This document shows, one piece after another, positions 29,201-37,938 of a stretch of DNA of 64,000 nucleotides. Every line of letters begins with the position of its first letter. Within the stretch, counting starts at the first letter, position 1. Origin of the DNA: Orbus hercynius (GTDB taxonomy: Bacteria > Pseudomonadota > Gammaproteobacteria > Enterobacterales > Orbaceae); NCBI RefSeq assembly GCF_003634275.1, contig NZ_RBWY01000001.1, forward strand, positions 989,955 through 1,053,954, in the 5' to 3' direction. Made by a program: the position numbers and the translations under genes. The notes beneath the pieces are model-generated. The model did not search any database. It was not told the origin of the DNA and saw only the letters and a list, made by a program, of their open reading frames with translations.

Positions 29201-30238
29201 TTATTTGACGCCGCGAATTTCTTGTAGACGCCGTTTTTCGCGTTTACGCATTAAAATCCACGAAGCAAAACCAATTAAGGCAACAATAAGTAAAATAATA
29301 GTTGCTAATGCATTGATATCAGGACTTACCCCTAATCTCACTTTCGAGAAAATTAACATTGGTAGCGTTGTTGAACCCGGTCCGGCAACAAAGCTTGCGA
29401 TAACTAAGTCGTCAAGTGACAAAGTAAAGGCCAGTAACCAACCCGATACTAATGATGGTGCAATCATTGGTAAGGTAATCACAAAAAAGACTTTTAATGG
29501 ATTGGCACCTAAGTCCATTGCAGCTTCTTCAATAGATCTATCGAGTTCGCGCAACCTTGCACTCACCACAACCGTCACATACGCAGTACAAAACGTAACG
29601 TGAGCTAGCCAAATTGTAATAACGCCCCGGTCTTGTGGCCAGCCAATGAGTTGGCCCATTCCAACAAAGAGTAACAATAAGGCTAAACCGGTAATGACAT
29701 CAGGCATAACAAGTGGCGCTGTGGTCATAAACGAAAATAAATTAGAGCCTTTAAAACGTCTAAAACGAACAATAACATAAGAAGCAAGTGTACCTAATAT
29801 AATTGCTACTGTTGCAGAAGCACATGCAATAGACAAACTTAAACCGACTGCTTTTAGTAATGCTGAATTATCGACTAACTCACCATACCACTTAGTCGAA
29901 AACCCGCCCCACACAGTGACCAGTCTTGAGCTATTAAATGAGTAAATTATCAGCATCAACATTGGTATATATAAAAAGGCAAAGACCACAAGCAAAATCA
30001 TACGTTTCGGCGAACGGCTAACAATAGCATCGGTAATAAACGTGATGATAATGGCGAATAGAAAAGCGACAACATAAATTTGACCATGCTCAACAGGATC
30101 AGAAATAACGCTATATAAACTTCCCGTTGCACATAACATAATGATAAATTCGATCACTAGCAATCCCACCAAACTCGTCACAAATAGTTTGGTTAAGAAG
30201 AAAGGACTATTTTTTGATAAAAGCTGTTTTAACATCAT
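29201..30238 (-). CDS. potI: Putrescine ABC transporter permease PotI with an N-terminal extension
   Basis: PotI is one of two inner-membrane permeases of the putrescine importer. From about residue 80 the protein matches PotI (YIPMLMLIIYSFNSSRLVTVW), with the EAA loop (EEAAMDLGANPLKVFFVITLP) that contacts PotG. E. coli PotI has 281 residues; this one has 345. The extra N-terminus holds two more membrane segments (about 16-40 and 52-68). The ATG at 30238 follows GGAGGGA and overlaps the potH stop in ATGA, so the longer start is well supported. Confidence 0.94.
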   Translation of the reverse strand: MMLKQLLSKNSPFFLTKLFVTSLVGLLVIEFIIMLCATGSLYSVISDPVEHGQIYVVAFLFAIIITFITDAIVSRSPKRMILLVVFAFLYIPMLMLIIYSFNSSRLVTVWGGFSTKWYGELVDNSALLKAVGLSLSIACASATVAIILGTLASYVIVRFRRFKGSNLFSFMTTAPLVMPDVITGLALLLLFVGMGQLIGWPQDRGVITIWLAHVTFCTAYVTVVVSARLRELDRSIEEAAMDLGANPLKVFFVITLPMIAPSLVSGWLLAFTLSLDDLVIASFVAGPGSTTLPMLIFSKVRLGVSPDINALATIILLIVALIGFASWILMRKREKRRLQEIRGVK

Positions 30239-31422
30239 TCAGTCCCTCCCATTTGTTTGTTCTGGAATTTGTTAAAGTAAAAAATCGGCACAATCAAGAT
30301 CAATAACATCACAGAGGCTACCGCTGATGCCGCCGGCCAATCGCGATTATTAAAGAATTCTAACCACAGTTGCTTACCAATCATTAAGGTATCTGAGCCG
30401 CCTAATAATTCAGGAATCACATACTCACCAACGGCAGGGATAAATACCAACATGCCGCCGGCAATCACGCCGCTTTTTGTTAATGGCACAATAATTTTAA
30501 AAAACGTGGCAATCGGTTTACAGCCCAAATCTAATGCGGCTTCAACCAAAGTTGTATCGATCTTACTCAATGAGGTATAAATTGGTAAAACCACGAATGG
30601 TAAATACGAATACACAATACCAATGTATACGGCTAAATTGGTATTGAGGATAATTAATGGGTCATCAATTACACCTAACCAAATTAAGAAATTATTGAGT
30701 AATCCGTTATTTTTCAGTATCCCCATCCAAGCATAAACACGAATCAAAAACGATGTCCACGAAGGTAAAATCACCAACAATAATAAAATGTTTCGCGTTG
30801 ATTGCTGACACTGCGTAATCGCCCATGCTAATGGATAACCAATTAAAATGCATAAAAATGTTGAAATACACGCAATTTTTAGTGATTGCAAGTAAGCGTC
30901 AATATAAATCGTATCGTCGATTAAATTCAGGTAGTTACCCACATTTAATGCAATATTAACAATACCATCTTCATAATTGACCAAATCTGTATACGGCGGA
31001 ATCGCCCTTACCATTTCAGCAAAACTAATTTTAAATACAATCAAAAATGGTAATAAAAATAGTAGTAGCATCCATAAATAAGGAATACTCGTCACTAAAA
31101 GGCGGCCATACGAGGTCATAAGATCCGAATCATCTCGTAACTTTTTAAGTCGTTTAAGGGTATAATAAATCCCCATCGCCCCAACCGGAATTAACGTTGG
31201 TAAAAACATCACGAAACCAACAATAATCACCCAATAAGATAGGCGCGTTGCTTTATATTGAGTAAGAAAAAGCCCAACTAAAGACACCAGTAATCCAAAT
31301 ACCATGACAGTGAATAATAAATCGACCATTGCATATTCAAATGCCTGATGATTGGTCAAACTAACATATGCACACAGCAAAATGAATACATTGAATAAAA
31401 CACAAGACCCAATGATACGCAC
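30235..31422 (-). CDS. potH: Putrescine ABC transporter permease PotH with an N-terminal extension
   Basis: The second permease of the putrescine importer. The PotH core starts near residue 110 (SIPYLWMLLLFLLPFLIVFKIS) and includes SWTSFLIRVYAWMGILKNNG and the EAA loop (EAALDLGCKPIATFFKIIVPL). The product is 395 residues against 317 in E. coli. The additional N-terminal 80 or so residues form about three membrane helices. The start is the GTG at 31422, six bases after a perfect AGGAGG; a TTG seven codons upstream is rejected. Confidence 0.94.
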   Translation of the reverse strand: MRIIGSCVLFNVFILLCAYVSLTNHQAFEYAMVDLLFTVMVFGLLVSLVGLFLTQYKATRLSYWVIIVGFVMFLPTLIPVGAMGIYYTLKRLKKLRDDSDLMTSYGRLLVTSIPYLWMLLLFLLPFLIVFKISFAEMVRAIPPYTDLVNYEDGIVNIALNVGNYLNLIDDTIYIDAYLQSLKIACISTFLCILIGYPLAWAITQCQQSTRNILLLLVILPSWTSFLIRVYAWMGILKNNGLLNNFLIWLGVIDDPLIILNTNLAVYIGIVYSYLPFVVLPIYTSLSKIDTTLVEAALDLGCKPIATFFKIIVPLTKSGVIAGGMLVFIPAVGEYVIPELLGGSDTLMIGKQLWLEFFNNRDWPAASAVASVMLLILIVPIFYFNKFQNKQMGGTE

Positions 31423-31456
31423 TGAGAGCCTCCTAATTATCAAAAGGAAAAATACA

Positions 31457-32593
31457 TCATTCCGTTAATACAACACAACTATCAACATCCCAGCTTAGGT
31501 ACATATCATCACCCCAAGTTGGCATCCCTTTTCGATAACGATCTTCATTTTGTAACTGTGCAATAATCACTTGACCACTGTGCAAGCGAACATAGTAAAT
31601 AGAAAGATCGCCTAAATAGGCAATATCCGCAACTTCACCAACCGCAAAGTTGTAGCCATCTTCAGGTATATCTTCACATAAGCGAATTTTTTCAGGTCGT
31701 AATGCCACCATAACGGGCACCCCTTCAACTGCAGGAGAATCATAATCCACTTTGATTGGGTGTTTAAGCATCGGACAGTTGATGACTAAGCCATCTTCCA
31801 ATGTTTCTTGCAAAATACCTTCGAAAATATTCACCGAGCCAATAAACTCAGCACTATAACGACTATTTGGATGCTCGTATAACTCTTCCGGTTCACCAAT
31901 TTGTACGAACTGACCTTTGTTCATAATGGCAATACGCCCCGCCATCGTCATCGCTTCTTCTTGATCATGAGTTACCATTACACAAGTTGCACCCACTTGT
32001 TCAAGAATCGATACAACTTCTAGCTGCATGCGATCACGCAGCTGTTTATCTAAAGCGCCCATAGGCTCGTCAAGTAACAGTAATTTAGGGCGTTTTGCTA
32101 AACTACGCGCTAAAGCAACACGTTGGCGCTGGCCACCAGATAATTGGTGCGGCTTACGCTTGCCGTATTGTTCCATATGGACTAACGCAAGCATCTCTTT
32201 AACGCGTTGTTCAATCTCTTTAGCCGGTAAATAATCCTGTTTTAAACCAAAAGCAATATTCTGCTCAACCGTCATATGCGGAAATAACGCATAAGATTGG
32301 AACATCATATTAATCGGCCTTTTATAAGGTGGCACAGTTGAAAGATCTTTACCATCTAAAATAATGCGACCTGATGTCGGCTGTTCAAAACCAGCTAGCA
32401 TTCGTAATAGCGTTGATTTACCACTTCCTGACGCGCCTAATAAGGCAAAAATTTCACCCTCATAGATTGTGAGGTTGATATCATCAACAGCATAATAGTC
32501 GTCATTAAATATTTTAGTAAGATTTTTAATCTCCAATAATGGAGTTATCATCTTCTTTTTAGGTTGAACCTGAACTGTTGAGGTATTGTTCAT
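31457..32593 (-). CDS. potG: Putrescine ABC transporter ATP-binding protein PotG
   Basis: PotG powers putrescine import. The 378-residue product has Walker A GASGSGKST, the signature LSGGQRQR, Walker B LLLLDEP, the switch His (VMVTHDQEEA) and a C-terminal TOBE domain. An N-terminal tail before the ATPase (MNNTSTVQVQPKKKM) and segments such as NMMFQSYALFPHMTVEQNIAFGL and the end VDSCVVLTE identify PotG rather than spermidine PotA. AAGGAA precedes the ATG. It lies between potF and potH, as in E. coli. Confidence 0.96.
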   Translation of the reverse strand: MNNTSTVQVQPKKKMITPLLEIKNLTKIFNDDYYAVDDINLTIYEGEIFALLGASGSGKSTLLRMLAGFEQPTSGRIILDGKDLSTVPPYKRPINMMFQSYALFPHMTVEQNIAFGLKQDYLPAKEIEQRVKEMLALVHMEQYGKRKPHQLSGGQRQRVALARSLAKRPKLLLLDEPMGALDKQLRDRMQLEVVSILEQVGATCVMVTHDQEEAMTMAGRIAIMNKGQFVQIGEPEELYEHPNSRYSAEFIGSVNIFEGILQETLEDGLVINCPMLKHPIKVDYDSPAVEGVPVMVALRPEKIRLCEDIPEDGYNFAVGEVADIAYLGDLSIYYVRLHSGQVIIAQLQNEDRYRKGMPTWGDDMYLSWDVDSCVVLTE

Positions 32594-32684
32594 GAACCCA
32601 TTTCCTTATAAAAAGCTAAAAAAAAAAGTAGACGGCAAGATTAAATAATCTTCCGTCTATAGGCTTTGTCGTAAATACGATAAC

Positions 32685-33818
32685 TTATTTACCCGTTTTA
32701 AATTTAGTCCACGTGCGCGTGATAGTTCGCTCAAGTTTTGGTTCTTGAACCTTTAACGTGAATAATTTCTCCATCGCAGCATCACTTGGATACACTGCAG
32801 GATCATTTCTCACATCCGAACGAACAAAGTGATCATTAGCTGCTTTATTGGCACTAGCAAAATTGACGTCATTAGTCACCTCTGCAGCAATTTGCGGCTC
32901 TAAAATAAAGTTCAAAAACTCAAGCGCTTCATCGACATTTTCAGAATCCTTTGGGATGGCAAAGGTGTCAAAAAACACAAGTGCCCCTTCTTTAGGAATT
33001 GAGTAGCCAATATGTACACCATTATTTGATTCTTTAGCACGATCACGTGATTGTAAAATATCACCAGACCAGCCAAGTACGACACAAATATCACCATTAG
33101 CTAAATCATTAATATACTGTGATGAATGGAAATAGCGAATATTCGGTCTAACTTGTGATAAAAGTTCAAAAGCAGGACCAGTATAATCCTTAGCATTGGT
33201 ACTATTTGGATCTTTACCTAAATATTGTAATGCGCTGGCAAAAATTTCAGTTGGTGCATCTAAAAACGCCACACCACAATCTTTTAATTTTTCCATATTT
33301 TCAGGCTTAAACACTAAGTCCCAGCTATCAACAGGCGCATCTTCGCCGAGACGCTCTTTAACTTTATCAATATTATAACCAATACCCGTTGTCATCCAAA
33401 CGTAAGGAATTGCATACTTATTGTCTGGATCATGAGTAGCCATGAGCTTCATCAAGTTGGGATCAAGATTATCCCAGTTCGGCAATTTACTTTTATCTAA
33501 CGGTAAATAGATATCTGACTGAATTTGTCTTGCTAAAAAGCTATCTGATGGCGATACCACATCAAAGCCAGAGTGGCCAGCCATGAGTTTACCTTCTAAC
33601 ACTTCGTTAGAATCAAATACATCATAGTTAACTTTGATATTAGTTGCTTTTTCGAACTGAGAAACCGTGGTGGACCCAATTTGTCCGGCCCAGTTATATA
33701 CATTCACTGTTCGATCTTTTGCCATCGCATTTTGCGACAATACAACTGATACACCAGCAATGATTGAAAGAAATTTAATTGAAGATTTGCTAATTGATTG
33801 ATTACGTTGAGCAAACAT
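32685..33818 (-). CDS. potF: Putrescine-binding periplasmic protein PotF
   Basis: PotF captures putrescine in the periplasm for PotGHI. The 377-residue precursor has a Sec signal peptide (hydrophobic residues about 16-28, probable cleavage after AMA at about 33), then the mature start KDRTVNVYNWAG. Binding-site segments such as SPSDSFLARQ and VVLGWSGDI are present. The ATG at 33818 follows GGGAG at eight bases; two GTG codons just upstream overlap that site. It is the first gene of potFGHI. Confidence 0.95.
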   Translation of the reverse strand: MFAQRNQSISKSSIKFLSIIAGVSVVLSQNAMAKDRTVNVYNWAGQIGSTTVSQFEKATNIKVNYDVFDSNEVLEGKLMAGHSGFDVVSPSDSFLARQIQSDIYLPLDKSKLPNWDNLDPNLMKLMATHDPDNKYAIPYVWMTTGIGYNIDKVKERLGEDAPVDSWDLVFKPENMEKLKDCGVAFLDAPTEIFASALQYLGKDPNSTNAKDYTGPAFELLSQVRPNIRYFHSSQYINDLANGDICVVLGWSGDILQSRDRAKESNNGVHIGYSIPKEGALVFFDTFAIPKDSENVDEALEFLNFILEPQIAAEVTNDVNFASANKAANDHFVRSDVRNDPAVYPSDAAMEKLFTLKVQEPKLERTITRTWTKFKTGK

Positions 33819-34190
33819 GCGCACCACTCCCTATCGGGTAATAACATGTTAAACACAATGTCCATTGTGGTAAGCCTTACTTACACTTAACAACAGACAC
33901 CCAAATTTTGCCTGAAGCAGACGAAACCGAGGTAATTAAGTAGATCTAAATTTAATAATATTTAAATACTACTTTTCTATTACGGTGGCATAACATACTA
34001 TATTTTTGGAATATGTCTACTGATTAATAGACATTGGGCTTTATGATACCACTAACCGATTAATTTTCAATCAAAAATGGGAACGATTACCAAATCTTAT
34101 CAAACTTTTTAAAAATCAAAAAAAATATCCTAAAGTTAGACTAATCAAATAATTAAATATTTAAGTTAGTCAAATAAAATCACGTCAACA
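33819..34190. other. Regulatory region upstream of potF
   Basis: 372 AT-rich bases between potF and ybjN, both on the minus strand. No gene is seen. ATGTCTA (34013-34019) and TAGACAT (34028-34034) form a perfect 7-bp inverted repeat with an 8-base spacer, a possible operator. Further on, two related stretches (GTTAGACTAATC at 34135-34146 and AAGTTAGTCAA at 34161-34171) partly repeat each other. Confidence 0.45.
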
Positions 34191-34649
34191 TCAGTGAAAG
34201 ACTAGTGGTACAATTGATTGATGGGTATCTCGACATTTATTATTGAGTAACTCACAGCTATTGAGCTCGCCAATAACTTGTAATGCTTCTTCTTCGACGC
34301 TAGCTAATGACAAACTAAATTGGTTGAAAGTTAAATCATCAGCTGCATGTATTGCATAAGTGAATATTATTTTGGGTTCACTGTCATCAACAATATCTAA
34401 GTAAATTTTAGTAAAATAAATACTTTGATTAATTTGGCTCAGCTCAGCCATGAGTGATATGATGGCCGATAACTTAATTTGTGCGGTGATAACCACTTTC
34501 AAAATATCATCAATAAGCTCAATTTTTGCCTCATATATACCATCGATTTTTTGTAGATAACTAAGATGTATCGTAAAATCATCTTCATCTTGATAAAAAT
34601 CAACATTCATCTTGTTAAGCCATTGGGCAATTTGCGACAGTTCGGTCAT
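34191..34649 (-). CDS. ybjN: YbjN domain-containing protein
   Basis: YbjN is a small cytoplasmic protein of the type III secretion chaperone-like fold; in E. coli it affects motility, stress response and surface traits, but no exact activity is known. The 152-residue product has an N-terminal WLNKMNVDFYQDEDDFTIHL segment and the middle DGIYEAKIELIDD that parallels E. coli YbjN. It lies between grxA and potFGHI, the same neighbourhood as in E. coli (grxA-rimK-ybjN-potF), with rimK missing here. Confidence 0.85.
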   Translation of the reverse strand: MTELSQIAQWLNKMNVDFYQDEDDFTIHLSYLQKIDGIYEAKIELIDDILKVVITAQIKLSAIISLMAELSQINQSIYFTKIYLDIVDDSEPKIIFTYAIHAADDLTFNQFSLSLASVEEEALQVIGELNSCELLNNKCRDTHQSIVPLVFH

Positions 34650-34858
34650 AGTCTTTTAGGTAGCCGTAAATAAATTTGCCGCTATACTAATAAAAGCAAG
34701 ATAATAAAGCAATCTTTCTTGTCCATCCTCAGTAAGTTAAGCATAGCTGTGGTTTTGCTTTTCTGTCGTAATAAACGTTGATATTGTAATTAAATTGCTT
34801 GACTCACTTCACAGTTAAAAATTAATAGATCATTCCTATCCAAACACCCCCTATTTAC

Positions 34859-34889
34859 TACTTCACTTTTTTTTAAAGTGAAGTATAGT
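34859..34889 (+). promoter_or_regulatory. Palindromic operator overlapping the putative grxA promoter
   Basis: TACTTCACTTT (34859-34869) and AAAGTGAAGTA (34875-34885) are perfect 11-bp arms around five T. The right arm runs into a -10-like TATAGT (34884-34889). It lies about 35-60 bases before the grxA ATG, in the region shared with divergent ybjN. No U-tract follows, so an operator or an mRNA hairpin is more likely than a terminator. Confidence 0.5.
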
Positions 34890-34921
34890 AGTGAGTGATT
34901 TTTAAATTAAAGAGGTGTTTA

Positions 34922-35191
34922 ATGTACGCAGTCATTTTTGGACGACCTGGATGTCCATATTGTGTCAGAGCAAAAGAGTTAGCTGAAAAATTAGCTGAAG
35001 AAAGAGATGATTTTTCATATCGTTATGTTGATATCCACGCTGAAGGTATCACAAAAGAAGATCTATCAAAAAGTGTCGGTAAACCTGTTGAAACCGTACC
35101 ACAGATTTTTATCGATGAAAAACCAATTGGTGGATGCACTGATTTTGAAGCTTATGCAAAAGAGCACTTAGGTTTATTTAAACAACAATAA
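34922..35191 (+). CDS. grxA: Glutaredoxin 1
   Basis: GrxA reduces ribonucleotide reductase and other disulfides with glutathione. The 89-residue product has the dithiol active site CPYC (residues 11-14), the glutathione-binding TVPQIF and the following GGCTDF (in E. coli GGYTDF, so a cysteine replaces the tyrosine). The ATG at 34922 is used because it gives the family N-terminus (MYAVIFGRPGCPYC) and follows AGAGGTG; nine upstream codons are not homologous. Confidence 0.96.
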   Translation: MYAVIFGRPGCPYCVRAKELAEKLAEERDDFSYRYVDIHAEGITKEDLSKSVGKPVETVPQIFIDEKPIGGCTDFEAYAKEHLGLFKQQ

Positions 35192-35209
35192 TTCTGCGGT
35201 TTAAAATAA

Positions 35210-35236
35210 TAAAGGGGATATTTTCCCCTTTTTTAT
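35210..35236. terminator. Bidirectional terminator between grxA and tsaB
   Basis: AAGGGG and CCCCTT arms around ATATTTT, flanked by A-rich and T-rich tracts, form a terminator usable by both convergent genes. The tsaB stop codon abuts it. Confidence 0.82.
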
Positions 35237-35928
35237 TATCGCCCTGGTAATTTTTTCCAGGTCACATCATTTCTTAAATAGGTCGCTTCTACGTTTTGCG
35301 CACTCACGATATGCCCTTGCTCAAACTGTTTTTGTGCGATAAGGAGCATATCTTCGGCTCTTGGTAGTGCTATTTTTCCATCTTGTATACCAAGTAGCAT
35401 CTGCGGGTAAGTTTGCCAGCCCGTACCAGCATAATATACTGCGGGGGCACTTAGTGATAGGTTGGCAAGATAGCCGGCAACTTGATCAGGCTGAATGACG
35501 CATTCATTAATCATCGGTGATAATTCACCATTACCAAGACATTGGTATGCCCCTAAATAAACTTCTCCCATTCTAGCATCAATAGCGGTAATCACCTGCT
35601 CAGCCCCACTCATCCGATTAGCCCCTTGTGCCAGTGTTGCTAATGTGGATACTCCAACTAAAGGCTTATTAATGCCAAATGCTATTCCTTGTGCAATACC
35701 AATGCCGATTCGCACGCCAGTAAAACTGCCCGGCCCTTTGGCAAAGGCAATCGCATCAATTTGCGACAATGTACAACCAGCTTGCTTAAGTAAATCATCA
35801 ATCATTGGCAGTACTTGCTTAGTATGATCGCGCTGGGAAAGCGTAAAACGCTGGCTTAACTGCTGATTAAACATCAATGCCACAGAGCACGCTTCTGTTG
35901 ATGTATCAATGGCTAATATATTTATCAT
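35236..35928 (-). CDS. tsaB: tRNA threonylcarbamoyladenosine biosynthesis protein TsaB
   Basis: TsaB is the scaffold of the TsaBDE complex that makes t6A37 in ANN-decoding tRNAs. The 230-residue product has the ASKHA start (ILAIDTSTEACSVAL) and KGPGSFTGVRIGIGIAQGIA, with the degenerate nucleotide site typical of TsaB rather than TsaD. It lies 20 bases downstream of yoaA, an arrangement also found in E. coli. Confidence 0.95.
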   Translation of the reverse strand: MINILAIDTSTEACSVALMFNQQLSQRFTLSQRDHTKQVLPMIDDLLKQAGCTLSQIDAIAFAKGPGSFTGVRIGIGIAQGIAFGINKPLVGVSTLATLAQGANRMSGAEQVITAIDARMGEVYLGAYQCLGNGELSPMINECVIQPDQVAGYLANLSLSAPAVYYAGTGWQTYPQMLLGIQDGKIALPRAEDMLLIAQKQFEQGHIVSAQNVEATYLRNDVTWKKLPGR

Positions 35929-35947
35929 GATATAACTCTTTAAAACG

Positions 35948-37855
35948 TTAATGTTTATTGGCTAATAAAAAATCAGTGACTAGACCAATATCCCGTGTTC
36001 TTGGTGATGGTGGTAAGCTATTAATAAAAATAGCACCATAAGATCGCATAACTAAACGATTATCGCAAATCACAATGGCACCACGATCTTGATGATGGCG
36101 AATTAATCGGCCAACACCTTGCTTTAAGGTAATTACCGCTTCTGGAATTTGTATGTCATTAAACGGCTCTCCTCCTTGTAGTAAACAGTCCTCAATGCGC
36201 GCTTTCATTAATGGATCATCCGGTGATGAAAACGGTAATTTATCAATAATCACGCACGATAAAATATCACCGCGCACATCGATCCCTTCCCAAAAACTGT
36301 TTGTAGCAATCAGCAGCGCATTACCTTCATCAATAAATTGCTCCAATAATTGCGTTTTGCTTGTCTCACCTTGAACCAATACTGGTAATGCTAACTTTTC
36401 TCTAAATAATTTAGCCAATTCATTCATCATCATATGTGATGTACACAAAAAGAAGCAGCGTCCCTGATTTGCTTCAATAAGCGGCTGTAATATACTAACC
36501 AGTTTTTGTGCTGTGTTTTTTTCATTCGGTGAGGGAAGATACCTTGGCACACAAAAGAGTGTTTGATTGGCATAATCAAAGGGGCTTTCTAAAATCAATG
36601 ACGTGGCATCATTCAATCCTAAGCGCTTGGTAAAATAATCTAAATTATGATTAACCGATAACGTAGCTGAGGTAAAAACCCACGCCCCCTCACGCTCTGC
36701 CATCAATGACGCAAACTTATCGGCAACTGATAATGGTGTAAGCGCTAAGGTAAAGTGATTACCCAAGCATTCATACCAGTAGCTAAATCCGGTCACCTGA
36801 ATGCTTAATAAGCGCTGTAGCAAAGCCAAATACTGATTCACTCGCTCAAAGCAGTTGTCTAGGGTTGACGAACGCCCTATCGCGAGTTGTAAGACTTCAT
36901 GACAAAAATTGAGTGACTCGGTGAGATACGTGATTTCCGCTTTAATTAAAGGATGCTGAATTAAATCGCGTAAATTGCCCTTAAGACCAATATTGCCGAT
37001 TTGGATGCGTAAATCTTGGGTGCATTTTTGTAACTTATCAGCACATTTTTGCAGTTGCACCATATCACGCACTTCGGTTCGATAGCAAAGCAGTATCTCT
37101 TTCGCTAAATCAAATAGCTGCCTGCTTGTTAGCTGTTGACCAAAATATTGACACGCGAGATCGGGTAATTGATGGGCCTCATCAAAAATTAGCACATCAG
37201 CCTTTGGTATTAACTCTCCAAATCCGGTATCTTTAACCACGACATCCGCTAAAAAAAGATGATGATTAACAACGACAATATCCGCATTTAACGCGCGTCG
37301 CCTCGCTTTAACCACATAACAATCATCGTATTGTGGGCATTCACTCCCCAAACAACTCTCATTGGTGCTCGTCAACATTGGCCAAATCGGATTATTTTCA
37401 GTGATTGTCGCACATTTACTGATATCGCCATCCGTGGTTTTGGTCACCCACTGCCGTGCACGCACTAAATCAGTTTGCAAAGTTTTAGCGAGCTCACCGG
37501 GGGCTGAGTTATGATGCGTTAACTTTTCCAGACACAGATAATTACTACGCCCTTTTAACAACGCGATTTTACCGGAAAATTCAAGCGCTTTTTTAATAAT
37601 AGGCAAATCTTTGCTATACAGCTGATCTTGCAAGTTCTTAGAACCAGTGGAAATAATAACCTTTTTTTCACTACGCAAAGCCGGCACTAAATATGCAAAG
37701 GTTTTGCCAGTTCCGGTACCGGCTTCAACAACGAGTGGGCTACTTTGCGCAATGGCTTGATTAATTTTTGCCGCCATTTTTTGTTGTGCATCACGGGGCG
37801 TAAAATCCTTGATAGCCCGAGCTAGCATACCATTAGGAGCGAAATCATCAACCAC
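35948..37855 (-). CDS. yoaA: DinG-family iron-sulfur DNA helicase YoaA
   Basis: YoaA is an XPD/DinG-type 5'-3' helicase that works with the HolC (chi) subunit in repair of replication forks. The 635-residue product has Walker A EAGTGTGKT, four cysteines placed like an Fe-S cluster (C106, then CLGSECPQYDDC), the DEAH box (FDEAHQLPD) and the final helicase motif QGVGRLIRHHQDRG. Length and order with tsaB match E. coli YoaA; DinG itself is longer. The start is a GTG at 37855 with no strong ribosome site, so it may shift a little. Confidence 0.95.
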   Translation of the reverse strand: MVDDFAPNGMLARAIKDFTPRDAQQKMAAKINQAIAQSSPLVVEAGTGTGKTFAYLVPALRSEKKVIISTGSKNLQDQLYSKDLPIIKKALEFSGKIALLKGRSNYLCLEKLTHHNSAPGELAKTLQTDLVRARQWVTKTTDGDISKCATITENNPIWPMLTSTNESCLGSECPQYDDCYVVKARRRALNADIVVVNHHLFLADVVVKDTGFGELIPKADVLIFDEAHQLPDLACQYFGQQLTSRQLFDLAKEILLCYRTEVRDMVQLQKCADKLQKCTQDLRIQIGNIGLKGNLRDLIQHPLIKAEITYLTESLNFCHEVLQLAIGRSSTLDNCFERVNQYLALLQRLLSIQVTGFSYWYECLGNHFTLALTPLSVADKFASLMAEREGAWVFTSATLSVNHNLDYFTKRLGLNDATSLILESPFDYANQTLFCVPRYLPSPNEKNTAQKLVSILQPLIEANQGRCFFLCTSHMMMNELAKLFREKLALPVLVQGETSKTQLLEQFIDEGNALLIATNSFWEGIDVRGDILSCVIIDKLPFSSPDDPLMKARIEDCLLQGGEPFNDIQIPEAVITLKQGVGRLIRHHQDRGAIVICDNRLVMRSYGAIFINSLPPSPRTRDIGLVTDFLLANKH

Positions 37856-37938
37856 AACAACACCAATATTTTTTAATTAATTGGCGTCATTATGCCTGAA
37901 TGTGGGGGAAATGGGAAATTCAACGAGATATAAACATG

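Noticed and set aside
31457-33818. Spermidine transporter PotABCD instead of PotFGHI
   Set aside because: The ATPase tail, the TOBE region, the binding protein and the neighbour ybjN all fit the putrescine system.
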